Positions 24,643 through 33,792 of a DNA stretch of 64,000 nucleotides are shown here, in pieces; positions within the stretch are counted from its first letter, which is position 1, and every line of letters starts with the position of its first letter. The notes under the pieces were generated by a model. The model did no database searches. It was not told the DNA's origin and saw only the letters and a list, made by a program, of their open reading frames with translations. Origin of the DNA: an uncultured Spirochaetaceae bacterium (GTDB lineage: Bacteria > Spirochaetota > Spirochaetia > Treponematales > Treponemataceae). Where the stretch lies: contig CADANN010000007.1 in the NCBI GenBank assembly GCA_902789325.1, forward strand, positions 1-64,000, written 5' to 3'. Both the position numbers and the translations under genes were made by a program.

Positions 24643-25806
24643 TTATTTTAATTCATCTGCAAGTTGCAGAAGAGCTGTTTCAGTTTCTTCTGTAACTGAA
24701 GTCTTAATTGTTACCTTTGATTCAGCATAGGTAATATCTTTAAATCCTTCCAGAAGAGTCGACATTCCTTTTGCAGCAGCCGGCATCCAGCTTCCATTTT
24801 CAATAAATGCTATCTTACGATTCTGATAATTACGTTCTGCAAGGTGTTCAATAAATTCCTTCATTTTTGGGAATACACCGCCATTATAAGTAGTTGTCGC
24901 CAGAACTATTTTTCCATAGCGGAAAGCATCTTCTACGCATTCATAAATATCTTCGCGGGCAAGGTCATTTACAACAACTTTTGGGCAGCCCTTATCTATG
25001 AGCATTTGCGCAAGTTTTTCCACTGCAGTTTTTGTATGTCCATATACAGAAGTAAAGAAGATTGCTACACCTTCACTTTCTACTCCATAGCTCGACCAGG
25101 TATTATAAGTATCAATATAATATTTGATGTTATCATCAAGAACCGGCCCATGAAGTGCACAGATTTTTGCAATATCAAGTGCATCAACCTTTTTCAGAAC
25201 CGCCTGTACCTGTGCTCCGAATTTTCCGACAATTCCAAAATAATATCTTCTAGCCTCGCAAGCCCAGCCTTCAGGATCATCATAATCCAGAGCACCGAAT
25301 TTACCAAAAGCATCTGCAGAAAAAAGAGTCTTGTCTTTTTCTGAATAAGTCATAATTACTTCTGGCCAGTGAACATTAGGAGCTGTAAGAAATTTAAGAG
25401 TATAATCACCAGCAGCCGCTCCCAATTCCAGAGTAGAACCTTCGGTTACAATAATCTGACGTTCTGGAAAATCTGTCCCAAAAAGATTTTTCATAATTAT
25501 GAACGCCATTTTTGATGCAACGATTTTAGCATCCGGATATTTCTGAACAAAAAGATTTATATTGGAAGAGTGATCCATTTCCATATGCTGAACAACGAGA
25601 TAGTCAGGTTTACGTCCGCCAGCCTGAGACAGTTCTGCTTCCAGATTACTAAGCCACTGCTCACCGAAGTTTGCTTCGACGCTATCCATTACTGCAATTT
25701 TGTCAGCAATTATGACATAAGAGTTATATGCCATTCCATTTGGAACTTCAAACTGTCCCTCGAACAAATCTATATCGTGATCATTTACTCCAATATATTT
25801 AATCAT
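24643..25806 (-). CDS. fprA: Flavodiiron protein (A-type flavoprotein, O2/NO reductase)
   Basis: The start is ATG 25806 (MIKYIGVNDHD), with AAGGAT 5 nt upstream. Longer in-frame starts would run through the preceding gene. The protein has 387 residues. An N-terminal metallo-beta-lactamase domain carries the diiron ligands HMEMDH (His74, Glu76, Asp78, His79), with further His later (LHGPVLDD). A C-terminal flavodoxin domain binds FMN (SVYGHTKTA, STTYNGG-like TTTYNGGVFP). Flavodiiron proteins reduce O2 to water and/or NO to N2O in anaerobes. The gene lies 10 bp after the rubredoxin partner gene and forms an operon with it. Confidence 0.95.
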   Translation of the reverse strand: MIKYIGVNDHDIDLFEGQFEVPNGMAYNSYVIIADKIAVMDSVEANFGEQWLSNLEAELSQAGGRKPDYLVVQHMEMDHSSNINLFVQKYPDAKIVASKMAFIIMKNLFGTDFPERQIIVTEGSTLELGAAAGDYTLKFLTAPNVHWPEVIMTYSEKDKTLFSADAFGKFGALDYDDPEGWACEARRYYFGIVGKFGAQVQAVLKKVDALDIAKICALHGPVLDDNIKYYIDTYNTWSSYGVESEGVAIFFTSVYGHTKTAVEKLAQMLIDKGCPKVVVNDLAREDIYECVEDAFRYGKIVLATTTYNGGVFPKMKEFIEHLAERNYQNRKIAFIENGSWMPAAAKGMSTLLEGFKDITYAESKVTIKTSVTEETETALLQLADELK

Positions 25807-25816
25807 ATTATCCTTC

Positions 25817-26452
25817 TTATCCCTCGTAAATTGGCTCAAAGTCTTCTGCAGGATGTCCACACAACGGGCATTCAAAATCGGCTGGTAATTCAGAACCATC
25901 ATATTCGTAGCCACAGATTTTACAACGCCAGCCTTTTATTTTTTTAGGTTCTGCACCGGCATTACCTGCTGCACTTCCAGCTTTTGGTTTAACGTTGGTT
26001 TGATAATAAGAATATGTAAGGGCTTCTTCATCACTAAGAACTTTAGCATCGGTAATTTCGGCAATAAAAAGCATATGTGTGCCTAAATCAAGTTTATTGC
26101 AAACCTTTGCTTCAATTACTGAACAAGCTTCTTTTTTGATAAACGGACAGCCATTTCCAGCAGTCTCAAAATCGAAATCTGCAAACTTATCTACATTGCG
26201 GCCACTCTGATACCCAAAATGGCTGATGGTATTAAAACTACAGGAACGAGCTAAAACAGAAAGCGCAAATACACCGCTTTCTTCTATCATCTGACAGGTG
26301 AGATTCTGTTTAATAACAGAAATTGCAATACGTGTAGGACCATTCGCTGCTTGAAAACAAGTATTAGTAATGCAGGCATTAATCTTGTCGCCCGATTTTG
26401 TTCCGAGCAAAAACACGCCATACTGTAAAGAATACAGAGCTTTATTATCCAT
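25817..26452 (-). CDS. hrb: High-molecular-weight rubredoxin (flavin reductase-rubredoxin fusion)
   Basis: The protein has 211 residues. The first 155 form a flavin-reductase-like FMN domain. After a Gly/Ala-rich linker, a rubredoxin domain begins, with iron ligands Cys177, Cys180 (CKIC), Cys195 and Cys198 (CPLC). This is the Hrb architecture known from Moorella, where Hrb takes electrons from NAD(P)H and passes them to the flavodiiron protein. The position directly upstream of the flavodiiron gene supports the same role here: oxygen or nitric oxide detoxification in an anaerobe. GGAGG lies 10 nt before the ATG, and a TATAAT lies upstream. Confidence 0.93.
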   Translation of the reverse strand: MDNKALYSLQYGVFLLGTKSGDKINACITNTCFQAANGPTRIAISVIKQNLTCQMIEESGVFALSVLARSCSFNTISHFGYQSGRNVDKFADFDFETAGNGCPFIKKEACSVIEAKVCNKLDLGTHMLFIAEITDAKVLSDEEALTYSYYQTNVKPKAGSAAGNAGAEPKKIKGWRCKICGYEYDGSELPADFECPLCGHPAEDFEPIYEG

Positions 26453-26484
26453 TCGGGTATAACCTCCGTATTAATTATAACACA

Positions 26485-28063
26485 CTATCTTACACGCGCA
26501 AGCACATAAACAAATGCGGAGTTCCAGTAAATGGCAACCTCGTTGGTACTATAACTTGGCTGTGCATCTGCAAAGCACTTAAGAGCAGGAAGCCCCGTTA
26601 GATGTTCCTTTGCATAAGCATCAAGTAAGCCTGCACAAGGACCACCACTCAACATTCCAGGATACACTCTACCACTAGCCCCACTTGGTCTGTGATGAGG
26701 ATTAACTACCGGCTTTAAACCAGCTCCTGTAACGTAACAATAATTTACCGGATTACAACCGAGAATATAATCTATCTGAGCCTTTGCTGCCTTAAAGAAA
26801 TCTTCGCGGCCTGTAAGGTCATAAGCCATAAGCAGGATATGAGCAAGGTCACAAATTGCGCCGTTGCTTCCCCAGAAAACAAGCTTTGAACAGAACTTAA
26901 ATGCAGATTCATTACTGATTTCCAGAAGCTTTTCTGCCTGTGAAATTATACAAGTATGAATTTCTGCAATTAAATCCGGAGAAAGAGCTTCACACACTTC
27001 ATCCCGATCAGCGGTTTCAAGAAGAATTTCAGTTCCATAACCTGAAACAAACGGCCAGCCAAAACCTTCCTGCCAGCCACAATTCCATGGATGCTTTGGA
27101 TCAGGTTTATCCTTCTTTTTTTCTTCACGGAATTTTAAAGCCTGGGTCAAATAGTTTTTATCGCCAGTTGCGGCAAAAAGTGAACAAAGGGCAAAATATC
27201 GTTCATCGCGAACATCACGGTCCCCATAACCGCCGGTTCTCTGGTGGATTAATATAAAACTCATCATCATGTGAAAAAAGATAAGCCTGTGCTTTTAAGG
27301 CTGCGGCCAGAAGTTTATTGGCAAAGTCAGAATCAGATTCCTTATAAAATCCTGCGGCATATGCAAGACAACCGGCAAAATCAGCAGTTGCGGCTGTAGA
27401 AACCGGAGCAAGAACAAGCTGATCTTTTTCTTCCTGAGGCATTATGAATGCACAGAAATGATAGCAGGAAATTTTATGATATACGGCCCCATCTTCTCTC
27501 TGCATCTGAAGCATCCATTCAAGTTCAAAACGAACTTCACCAAGCAGGTCGAAGTTGTCAAATTTTTCAGGACATTTTTTATAAGCAAGAAGCAGATCCA
27601 TTACAGTTTTAGTTCCTGCGACAATATAGCGTCCGTAGTCACCGGCATCATGCCAGCCACCCTGAACATTTTTCTTTTCGCCAGTTCCATAAACTTCTGC
27701 TGTTCCGGTATGACAGAGTCCCTGACCACAACGAGAATCTGTAAAATATTTTAGAGTAGAAAGAGCAAGATCATCATAAACATCATCAGAAATTTTAAAA
27801 TCAAAGCTACGTTCTTTACCAACGCAAACGTAATATACTCCAGCTGTTTTTATACTGGAAAAATCACCGGTAAAAATGCCGCCACCAGATAATTCATCCT
27901 CTGGAGCTGCAATAAGCGCACCGGTAAAAATGACCTGCCCGTCAGCTTTGTTGCAAACTGTAAATTCTTTAAATTCACCTTTTGCACCTCTGCTTACGAA
28001 AACGTTTTTGCTGTCGAGCGGCTTATAGCCAATCTGATTAATAAAAATTTCTGACTCTTTCAT
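26485..28063 (-). pseudogene. Glycoside hydrolase family 9 (endoglucanase/cellodextrinase), frameshifted
   Basis: Two reading frames together give one GH9 protein of about 525 residues. The first (28063 to 27215) has the N-terminal Ig-like domain (FINQIGYKP) and GGWHDAGDYGRY with the catalytic base Asp residues. The second frame supplies GGYGDRDVRDE, HHRPSGASG and the catalytic acid Glu in STNEVAIYWNSA. At about 27230-27240 one extra base in the AACCGG run shifts the frame: removing one C would read ENGGYGDRD without interruption. No signal peptide is seen, so the intact form would be a cytosolic cellodextrin-cleaving enzyme. Either a recent mutation or a sequencing error is possible. TATAAC lies 8 nt before the ATG. 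Confidence 0.85.
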
Positions 28064-28128
28064 AACATAATGTTATACAGATTTTCAGAAAAAATAATTG
28101 AATAAAAGTCTATGCTTGTGGTGAATTG

Positions 28129-28782
28129 TTACAGATTTCCGCACAAAATCTTCGATAATGGATACTTTAGAGTCTGTTTGCTGCCGTCTTTTGAAATCAA
28201 ATTTATTTTTACAACGCTTTTTGAAACTTCATCTGCTGCCCCATCTCCATAAAACGAACCGAGCATTTCAAGATATTCAGCTTCAGACATTGTTTCATTA
28301 TTGAAGACAGGTGCCAAAAATAAGTCCAATGTCATGCGGGTCTGTTCATCTGCAGAATTATAAAAGTCTTCAAGACTCTTACGAGTGATTGCGGCAGATA
28401 ATTTTCCTTTTTCAGATTTGATGATTCCGGAAGTGAAAATATATGAGCTGCTTTTTTTATCACTCATATTGATAAGCACAAGCCCGCCAGCCTTCTGTTC
28501 AACCTTAACATTTGAAAAACCAGCTTTAGCAAGCTCGTAAGAAACCGCCTCTGTATCTACAACATTAGAGCCGTCGGAATTCATTCCAACTCCAGCGGCA
28601 GAACTAATCATTTTTGTAAAAGCTTCTCCTGCTCCACCTTCAAAATGGATTTCAACAGAATCATCTTTTTGAACAGAAAGAGTAACTTCTGTTGTGCAGG
28701 AAACGAGAAAAATTGAAATAATTAACAGACTAAGTGTCATTCCGAACTTATTTCGGAATCTATTGTAAAATGCTTTCATCAT
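28129..28782 (-). CDS. Lipoprotein of unknown function with repeat-derived signal-peptide region
   Basis: The start is taken at ATG 28782, coupled to the upstream stop as TGATG. The protein has 217 residues. A lipoprotein signal ends in the lipobox LVSC, followed by TTEVTLSVQKDDS. The mature part alternates strands and helices and has no motif I recognise. The charged n-region (RFRNKFGMT) is encoded by a palindromic TGTCAT-type repeat (28735-28760), so the basic residues of the signal come from the repeat. It is co-transcribed with the NlpC/P60 gene upstream. Confidence 0.75.
   Translation of the reverse strand: MMKAFYNRFRNKFGMTLSLLIISIFLVSCTTEVTLSVQKDDSVEIHFEGGAGEAFTKMISSAAGVGMNSDGSNVVDTEAVSYELAKAGFSNVKVEQKAGGLVLINMSDKKSSSYIFTSGIIKSEKGKLSAAITRKSLEDFYNSADEQTRMTLDLFLAPVFNNETMSEAEYLEMLGSFYGDGAADEVSKSVVKINLISKDGSKQTLKYPLSKILCGNL
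28735..28760 (-). repeat. TGTCAT-type repeat inside a signal peptide
   Basis: On the plus strand it reads TGTCATTCCGAACTTATTTC then GGAATC, with TTCCGAA/TTCGGAA pairing. Translated on the minus strand it gives RFRNKFGMT. It matches the units at 3270, 18551 and 53933. Confidence 0.75.
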
Positions 28783-29978
28783 CACTTAAACAAACTTCCA
28801 ATTCCCAAGGTTACCCTTATACCGGTAAAAAATACCAGTCCGGCAGAAATTGAGTTTGTAAATGAAAGCGCAGAATTATCCGGCTTATTGAAAACTGTAT
28901 AACTTATGTCCTGAACAATCTGTGCCTTTACCTTAGCAATATCCAGAGATGGAGTGGTAAGAGAAATGCCAATTGTTCCAGGGAAGAAGGAAGGCTTTGC
29001 CTCTTCGCCAGTTACCATCATTCGGGCATTACCAAATGAAATAACCGGACCAGCATAAAATCTTACATAATCATTTATTGTTGTAGTAAATAAAATCGGC
29101 ATCTGGAAAACACCCATTCCAACATTAAAACGGAAACCCAGTCCAATACCTGGTTCAAGAATCCATTTTGAATATCGCACATGAGTTTGTAAATCAATTC
29201 CACGGAACTGGAACATAAATGAATTAGGAGAGATTAAAGACCAGTCTGCAAATAAAGAAGCATCGGCTACAAGAAGGTCCAGCCCTTCTCCATCAGGATT
29301 ATAGAAGCTGCTTCCATTGAATTTTACATTGCTGCCAGAACTCTTCTTAGAAGAGCTCTTCTTTGCAACTGATTTGCTGCCACTGTCGACAAAATCTTCC
29401 TCTTCAAAATCATCTGCATCAGAATTACCAGTTCCTGCTTTTTTCCCTGATTTAAGGAACTGGCCGCAGGCAACATATTTTGGCTTCCAGTAATCCTGTT
29501 TTAATGAAGAAATGATTACCCCGGTATTAGGGCCGTCACTGATTGCAGAAATAAACTGATTATTTCCTATATAAATACCAACATGAGTGATTGGTGCAGT
29601 ATCATTTGTCTTAAAAAACAAAAGATCACCAATTTCCTTATCCTTATCTGGAACAATGCGGCAGTAATTATATAGAGCCTTAGCAGTTCGCGGAAGCTGC
29701 TTTTGAATCGACTGCTTTGCCGTATAATAAACAAGCCCAGAACAATCAAAAGAATCCGGTCCTATAGCTCCGTAAACATAAGGAGAACCAACATATTTTT
29801 TAGATTCCGCAACAAATTTTTCACGCATTACCTGAGCTTCAGCAGGGCTCGTATCTTCTGCACAAAGTTTTACGCAACAAACGCAGAATAAAAGCAGCAT
29901 AATAGAAAGAGTCTTTTTGGCCGCTGCACGAGCACTTTTATCGGCAATAAACGCCTTTACATCATCAAAAATCTTCAT
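28782..29978 (-). CDS. NlpC/P60 cysteine hydrolase with barrel-like C-terminal region
   Basis: The protein has 398 residues. A hydrophobic signal lies at about 20-42 (LSIMLLLFCVCC) after a charged start. NlpC/P60 domain at about 55-175: catalytic Cys in DSFDCSGLVYY, His in THVGIYIGNN, and a polar third residue further on. These enzymes cut peptidoglycan stem peptides, usually between D-Glu and the diamino acid. A Ser/Lys-rich linker (about 190-225) joins a C-terminal beta-rich part with outer-membrane character. It is likely a periplasmic cell-wall hydrolase tethered to the outer membrane. It overlaps the following lipoprotein gene by one base. Confidence 0.85.
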   Translation of the reverse strand: MKIFDDVKAFIADKSARAAAKKTLSIMLLLFCVCCVKLCAEDTSPAEAQVMREKFVAESKKYVGSPYVYGAIGPDSFDCSGLVYYTAKQSIQKQLPRTAKALYNYCRIVPDKDKEIGDLLFFKTNDTAPITHVGIYIGNNQFISAISDGPNTGVIISSLKQDYWKPKYVACGQFLKSGKKAGTGNSDADDFEEEDFVDSGSKSVAKKSSSKKSSGSNVKFNGSSFYNPDGEGLDLLVADASLFADWSLISPNSFMFQFRGIDLQTHVRYSKWILEPGIGLGFRFNVGMGVFQMPILFTTTINDYVRFYAGPVISFGNARMMVTGEEAKPSFFPGTIGISLTTPSLDIAKVKAQIVQDISYTVFNKPDNSALSFTNSISAGLVFFTGIRVTLGIGSLFK

Positions 29979-30017
29979 AGTTATATTGTCGTAAATTTTT
30001 GCATAACACTTTATTTT

Positions 30018-30046
30018 TTGCGTTCCAGAGAATTCGGGTGTAAAAT
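30018..30046 (+). promoter_or_regulatory. Promoter of the acyl-CoA synthetase gene (near-leaderless)
   Basis: TTGCGT (30018-30023), 17-bp spacer, TAAAAT (30041-30046), then 7 nt to ATG 30054. No Shine-Dalgarno fits between the expected start of transcription and the ATG. Confidence 0.6.
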
Positions 30047-30053
30047 AGTATTC

Positions 30054-31826
30054 ATGGCAGACATTAACAATATTCCGTGGAAGTATCTTGATGATTTTCG
30101 TGGCACAGAGTTCACTGGTGAATGGCCTACATTCCCTGAGCTTCTGCGTATTCAGACTAAGAGAAATGGCGAACGTCCGTGCTTCACGGCGTTTGATGGC
30201 CCAGGCGACTCCAAACGGTCGCTAACCTACAGCGAAGTTTTGCATAATGTTGAAGTACTTGCAAACTGGCTCACGGCAAACGGCTTAAAAAAAGGTGACC
30301 GCGTTGCAGTTATGGGAAAGAACTCTCCCGAATGGGCAACTGCATATCTGGCAGCCCTTTATGCAAGCGGAATTGTTGTTCCGGTTGATAACGGACTGCA
30401 CGAGCCCGAAGTTGTAAACATTGTAAATACAGCACAACCTATTTTTGTTTTCTGTGATGATGATAAAGCTGAAGTTTACACAAAGAATTTTCCAGATCTC
30501 CGAGTTTATTCTATAAATCCGGAAGCTAATGAGCGCTTTATTTATAATCTTAAAGCAGACGAAGTTCCTGCTGATAAAAAGAATGAACCTTGTAACGAAT
30601 ATGATACAGCAGCAATTCTTTTTACCTCCGGTACAACAGGAAAACCAAAGGGTGTAATGCTTTCGCATAGAAACTTGATGTCAGATGGCTTTATTGCTCA
30701 GCGGCATTTTAATCACTATAACACTGATGTTTTTTATGCGCTGCTCCCGATTCACCACGCATATACAATGCAGGCAGCCTTCATCAATCCACTTATGACT
30801 GGAGCTTCAATCGTATTTGGTAAGAGTATGGCTGTTTCAAAACTCCTTCGTGAACTTAAAGAAGGAAAGATTACTGTTATGCTCGGTGTTCCTCTGCTTT
30901 ATAACAAACTTCTTTCTGGAATCCGCAAAGGAATTAAAGCTAAGGGACCTGTTGTTGCAGGACTTCTTGGCTTTGTAAGCTGGCTTTCGTTCTTAATTAA
31001 AAAGGTATTCCATGTAAATCCTGGAAAGAGACTATTTAAGCCGGTACTGGAACAGGCAAGCATTTATACTCTTCGCGTTGCAATTTCTGGTGGTGGGCCT
31101 TTGGCAGCCAGCGTTTGCCGTCAGTATAATTCTATGGGTATTGATTTTATTCAGGGCTATGGCCTTACAGAAACTTCTCCAATTATTGCACTGAATCCGG
31201 TTGAACATTTTAAGATTGAAAGTGTTGGCCGTGCATTTACTCCATATGAAGAAATTAAAATTCTGAATCCTGAAAAAGTTATTACAAAGAAAGGATTTGA
31301 AGATGTCGGTGAAATTGCCGTAAAAGGTCCAATGGTTATGCAGGGCTACTACAATATGCCTGAAGAAACTAAGGCCATGTTTACAGAAGACGGATTCTTA
31401 AAAACCGGAGATCTTGGAAGCATAGATAAAGAAGGTTATATCAAGCTTTGCGGACGTGCTAAAAATCTTATTGTTACAAGCGGCGGAAAGAATGTTTATC
31501 CTGAAGAAATTGAAGATGCATTCCAGCTATATGATGAAATTCAACAGATTACCGTTCGCGGATATTATTCTGATGAAGAAAAAACTTCTGAAGAAATAGA
31601 AGCTTTAATTTACCCAAGTGATGACCTTTATAGAACCCTTGGCTGTGAACGAAACAATGAATTTGTTCAGGATGAAGTTCTTGAAGCTATTCAAAAGATT
31701 GTCAGTAAGGTAAATAAAAACTTCCAGGCATACTCGCAGATTTCGAAGATTACGTTGCTTAAGGAGCCGCTGGAAATGACCACTTCGCAGAAAGTAAAGC
31801 GAAACTTTGTTGCGAAGACATATTAA
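30054..31826 (+). CDS. Long-chain fatty acid-CoA ligase (AMP-binding)
   Basis: The start is ATG 30054 (MADINNIPWKYL); an upstream in-frame TTG falls inside the promoter. The protein has 590 residues. AMP-binding motifs: LFTSGTTGKPKGVMLSHRN (P-loop), GYGLTETSP, KTGDLGSID and the C-terminal GGKNVYPEEIE. The enzyme activates fatty acids to acyl-CoA through an acyl-adenylate. Family members in spirochaetes may also handle scavenged host or diet fatty acids. It is a single-gene unit ending at a compound terminator. It lacks TM segments but would associate with the membrane. Confidence 0.9.
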   Translation: MADINNIPWKYLDDFRGTEFTGEWPTFPELLRIQTKRNGERPCFTAFDGPGDSKRSLTYSEVLHNVEVLANWLTANGLKKGDRVAVMGKNSPEWATAYLAALYASGIVVPVDNGLHEPEVVNIVNTAQPIFVFCDDDKAEVYTKNFPDLRVYSINPEANERFIYNLKADEVPADKKNEPCNEYDTAAILFTSGTTGKPKGVMLSHRNLMSDGFIAQRHFNHYNTDVFYALLPIHHAYTMQAAFINPLMTGASIVFGKSMAVSKLLRELKEGKITVMLGVPLLYNKLLSGIRKGIKAKGPVVAGLLGFVSWLSFLIKKVFHVNPGKRLFKPVLEQASIYTLRVAISGGGPLAASVCRQYNSMGIDFIQGYGLTETSPIIALNPVEHFKIESVGRAFTPYEEIKILNPEKVITKKGFEDVGEIAVKGPMVMQGYYNMPEETKAMFTEDGFLKTGDLGSIDKEGYIKLCGRAKNLIVTSGGKNVYPEEIEDAFQLYDEIQQITVRGYYSDEEKTSEEIEALIYPSDDLYRTLGCERNNEFVQDEVLEAIQKIVSKVNKNFQAYSQISKITLLKEPLEMTTSQKVKRNFVAKTY

Positions 31827-31848
31827 ATACTTAATTATACGTGAAAGT

Positions 31849-31926
31849 AAAACTGGCTCTCGGCGATAAAAGAGCCCCAAAAACGGAATGATGTTTTTGG
31901 GGCTCTTTTTCGCCTACGCCAGTTTT
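31849..31926. terminator. Nested bidirectional terminator
   Basis: Inner stem AAAAGAGCCCCAAAAAC / GTTTTTGGGGCTCTTTT (31868-31909) with T-run, enclosed by an outer pair AAAACTGGC (31849-31857) / GCCAGTTTT (31918-31926) and a CGGCGA/CGCC match. It serves the ligase (+) and possibly the convergent gene ending at 32002 (-). Confidence 0.85.
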
Positions 31927-32001
31927 TATTTTTCGATAACTTATTTTATACGCTGTACTAAAGTTTCGTTTTACTTTTGCTGCTTATACGCGGAAAAATT
32001 T

Positions 32002-33246
32002 TTATCTTACGTAATTTCTAATTTCTTTACACATTTTTGCCAGTTCTTCTGGTTTTCGCTGATAAACGCCGAGGTAGAGATCTGGAACGGCGCCGCCTTT
32101 GCAGGATGCGGCCCAGAAGCGAACGTCGTCAGCCTGGCGGTCATAAGCCTGAGCTCTGTAGTGAACAGGGCCAAGATTTGTCTGATTTGAAAGTTCTGCC
32201 TGCGCATCTTCTGTAAAGAAGTTTGCGATATAGCGTTTACAGTTTTGATTATCTGAAATCAACATGCAGGAAATTGCCGGAGCAATGAGTCCGTAGTTTG
32301 AACCATCAAAATTAGGTGGAACAAGGAAGGTCTCATAATTCTTAATTACATTATATGGAATCTTTCTGTGCTGGCTTAAAAGTGTAAAGAAAACTCCAAG
32401 CTGACCATCTTCTGCAAAATACAAAAGGTCATTTCCGCGGCCATTAAACCATGAAGGATGTGTAAGTCCCTGCTTTGGCCATTCTTTTACAATATCCAAG
32501 GCAGAACGTAAAGTAAAATTCTGGCCATTCAAATCTATATCTATTATTTCATCAAGGCTCGATACTTTCTTTAACTCTTCTGTAAGTTTGTTATAGGCAT
32601 TTAATCCACCATTTGCCATAACCAGAGCTCCGGTAAAATCAATTAAAATTCTATCTTCCGCACCATTACAGAAGAAAGGACTGAAAACTATTCCTTTTGC
32701 AGAATTCAAGTATTCCATAAATGAATTAAAACTTGCTGGAGGATTTTCAAATCCAGTTTTCTTAAGCAAATCTTCTCTATAACTGAATTCACAATGATCA
32801 AGCAGGATTGGAACACATTTTTTATCTCTGAGAGACTGTGGCATAGTTTCAAGAACACGCTGAGGAATATCCTCTGCACCTTCAGCCAGGCTGCTTGTTA
32901 TCTCACCCTTCCAGGTAAAGAGCATATCATACTTTTGTTTTACAACTGCAAGATCAAAAGCTCCTTCTGAAATAGTGTCAAATTCCAGAATAATATTTTC
33001 TTCCTGTGGAATATATTTCTTGAGAAGCTCGCATTTATCTTCTGAAAGGCCGTAAAATGCAACACGAACGGTTCTGTCTTCAATACGCTTTTTGATTGTA
33101 CGAACTATACAAACTGTACTGACAATTATTGCAATTCCAGCAACAACACCAATAATTGTAAAAAGTGTTGATTTTTTGATTTTAAAATCTTTCTTTTCCT
33201 TAAGATTCTTTTTTGATTTTTTGGTTTTTCCAGTTTTCTGTGCCAT
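32002..33246 (-). CDS. Membrane-anchored solute-binding-like protein
   Basis: The start is ATG 33246 (MAQKTGKTKKSK), 6 nt after a GATAAT; a longer in-frame form would extend into the divergent promoter region. The protein has 414 residues. A Lys-rich N-terminus is followed by one TM helix (about 28-50), then a periplasmic domain resembling family-1 extracellular solute-binding proteins (VRVAFYG..., FTWKGE, WFNGRGNDLLYFAEDGQLGVFF). No transporter genes are adjacent, and it is anchored by a TM helix rather than a lipid, so it may be a sensor or scaffold rather than a transport component. Confidence 0.7.
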   Translation of the reverse strand: MAQKTGKTKKSKKNLKEKKDFKIKKSTLFTIIGVVAGIAIIVSTVCIVRTIKKRIEDRTVRVAFYGLSEDKCELLKKYIPQEENIILEFDTISEGAFDLAVVKQKYDMLFTWKGEITSSLAEGAEDIPQRVLETMPQSLRDKKCVPILLDHCEFSYREDLLKKTGFENPPASFNSFMEYLNSAKGIVFSPFFCNGAEDRILIDFTGALVMANGGLNAYNKLTEELKKVSSLDEIIDIDLNGQNFTLRSALDIVKEWPKQGLTHPSWFNGRGNDLLYFAEDGQLGVFFTLLSQHRKIPYNVIKNYETFLVPPNFDGSNYGLIAPAISCMLISDNQNCKRYIANFFTEDAQAELSNQTNLGPVHYRAQAYDRQADDVRFWAASCKGGAVPDLYLGVYQRKPEELAKMCKEIRNYVR

Positions 33247-33312
33247 ACAAAGATTATCGGCCAAAAGGTTCTGTTTATTAAATTTCTTCAAAATGATATT
33301 ATACTGCCCGTT

Positions 33313-33792
33313 ATGAGTGATTGTTTTTATAAAGACGGACTTCATTTTGAGTGCCAGCGTTGTTCATATTGCTGCGGGCATTCACCCGGATTTGTATATC
33401 TTTCTAAGCGGGATTTAATGACTCTCTGCCAGCACTTTGATTTGAGTATTGCTGATTTTGTTGCAAAATACTGCCGATGGGCTGATTATTATTACGGAAC
33501 TAAAGTTTTAGCATTGCTGGAAAAAAAGAACTACGACTGTATTCTCTGGGAAAATGGCTGCTCGGCCTACGAAGCCCGCCCAATTCAATGTTCAACATAT
33601 CCTTTCTGGTCATGGATGATTGCTGATGAAAAGACCTGGAACGAATGTGCCGCTGAATGCCCCGGAATGAACAAAGGTCGCGTATGGCCGTATGAGGAAA
33701 TTGAAGCCAATAAAAAAACCTATATCGAAAACGAACCTCTTCACAAGGAAGAGGTCGAAGCCTTAATTGCTGCCGAGAAAAAGAGTGTTTAA
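33313..33792 (+). CDS. YkgJ-family cysteine-cluster protein
   Basis: The protein has 159 residues. The family signature CQRCSYCCGHSPGFVYLS near the N-terminus and CSAYEARPIQCSTYPFW in the middle supply the conserved cysteines that bind an Fe-S cluster or zinc. It is cytosolic and its function is not settled. It is divergent from the solute-binding-like gene with 66 bp between starts. Its last 30 bp overlap the 3' end of the convergent GH127 gene. Confidence 0.85.
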   Translation: MSDCFYKDGLHFECQRCSYCCGHSPGFVYLSKRDLMTLCQHFDLSIADFVAKYCRWADYYYGTKVLALLEKKNYDCILWENGCSAYEARPIQCSTYPFWSWMIADEKTWNECAAECPGMNKGRVWPYEEIEANKKTYIENEPLHKEEVEALIAAEKKSV

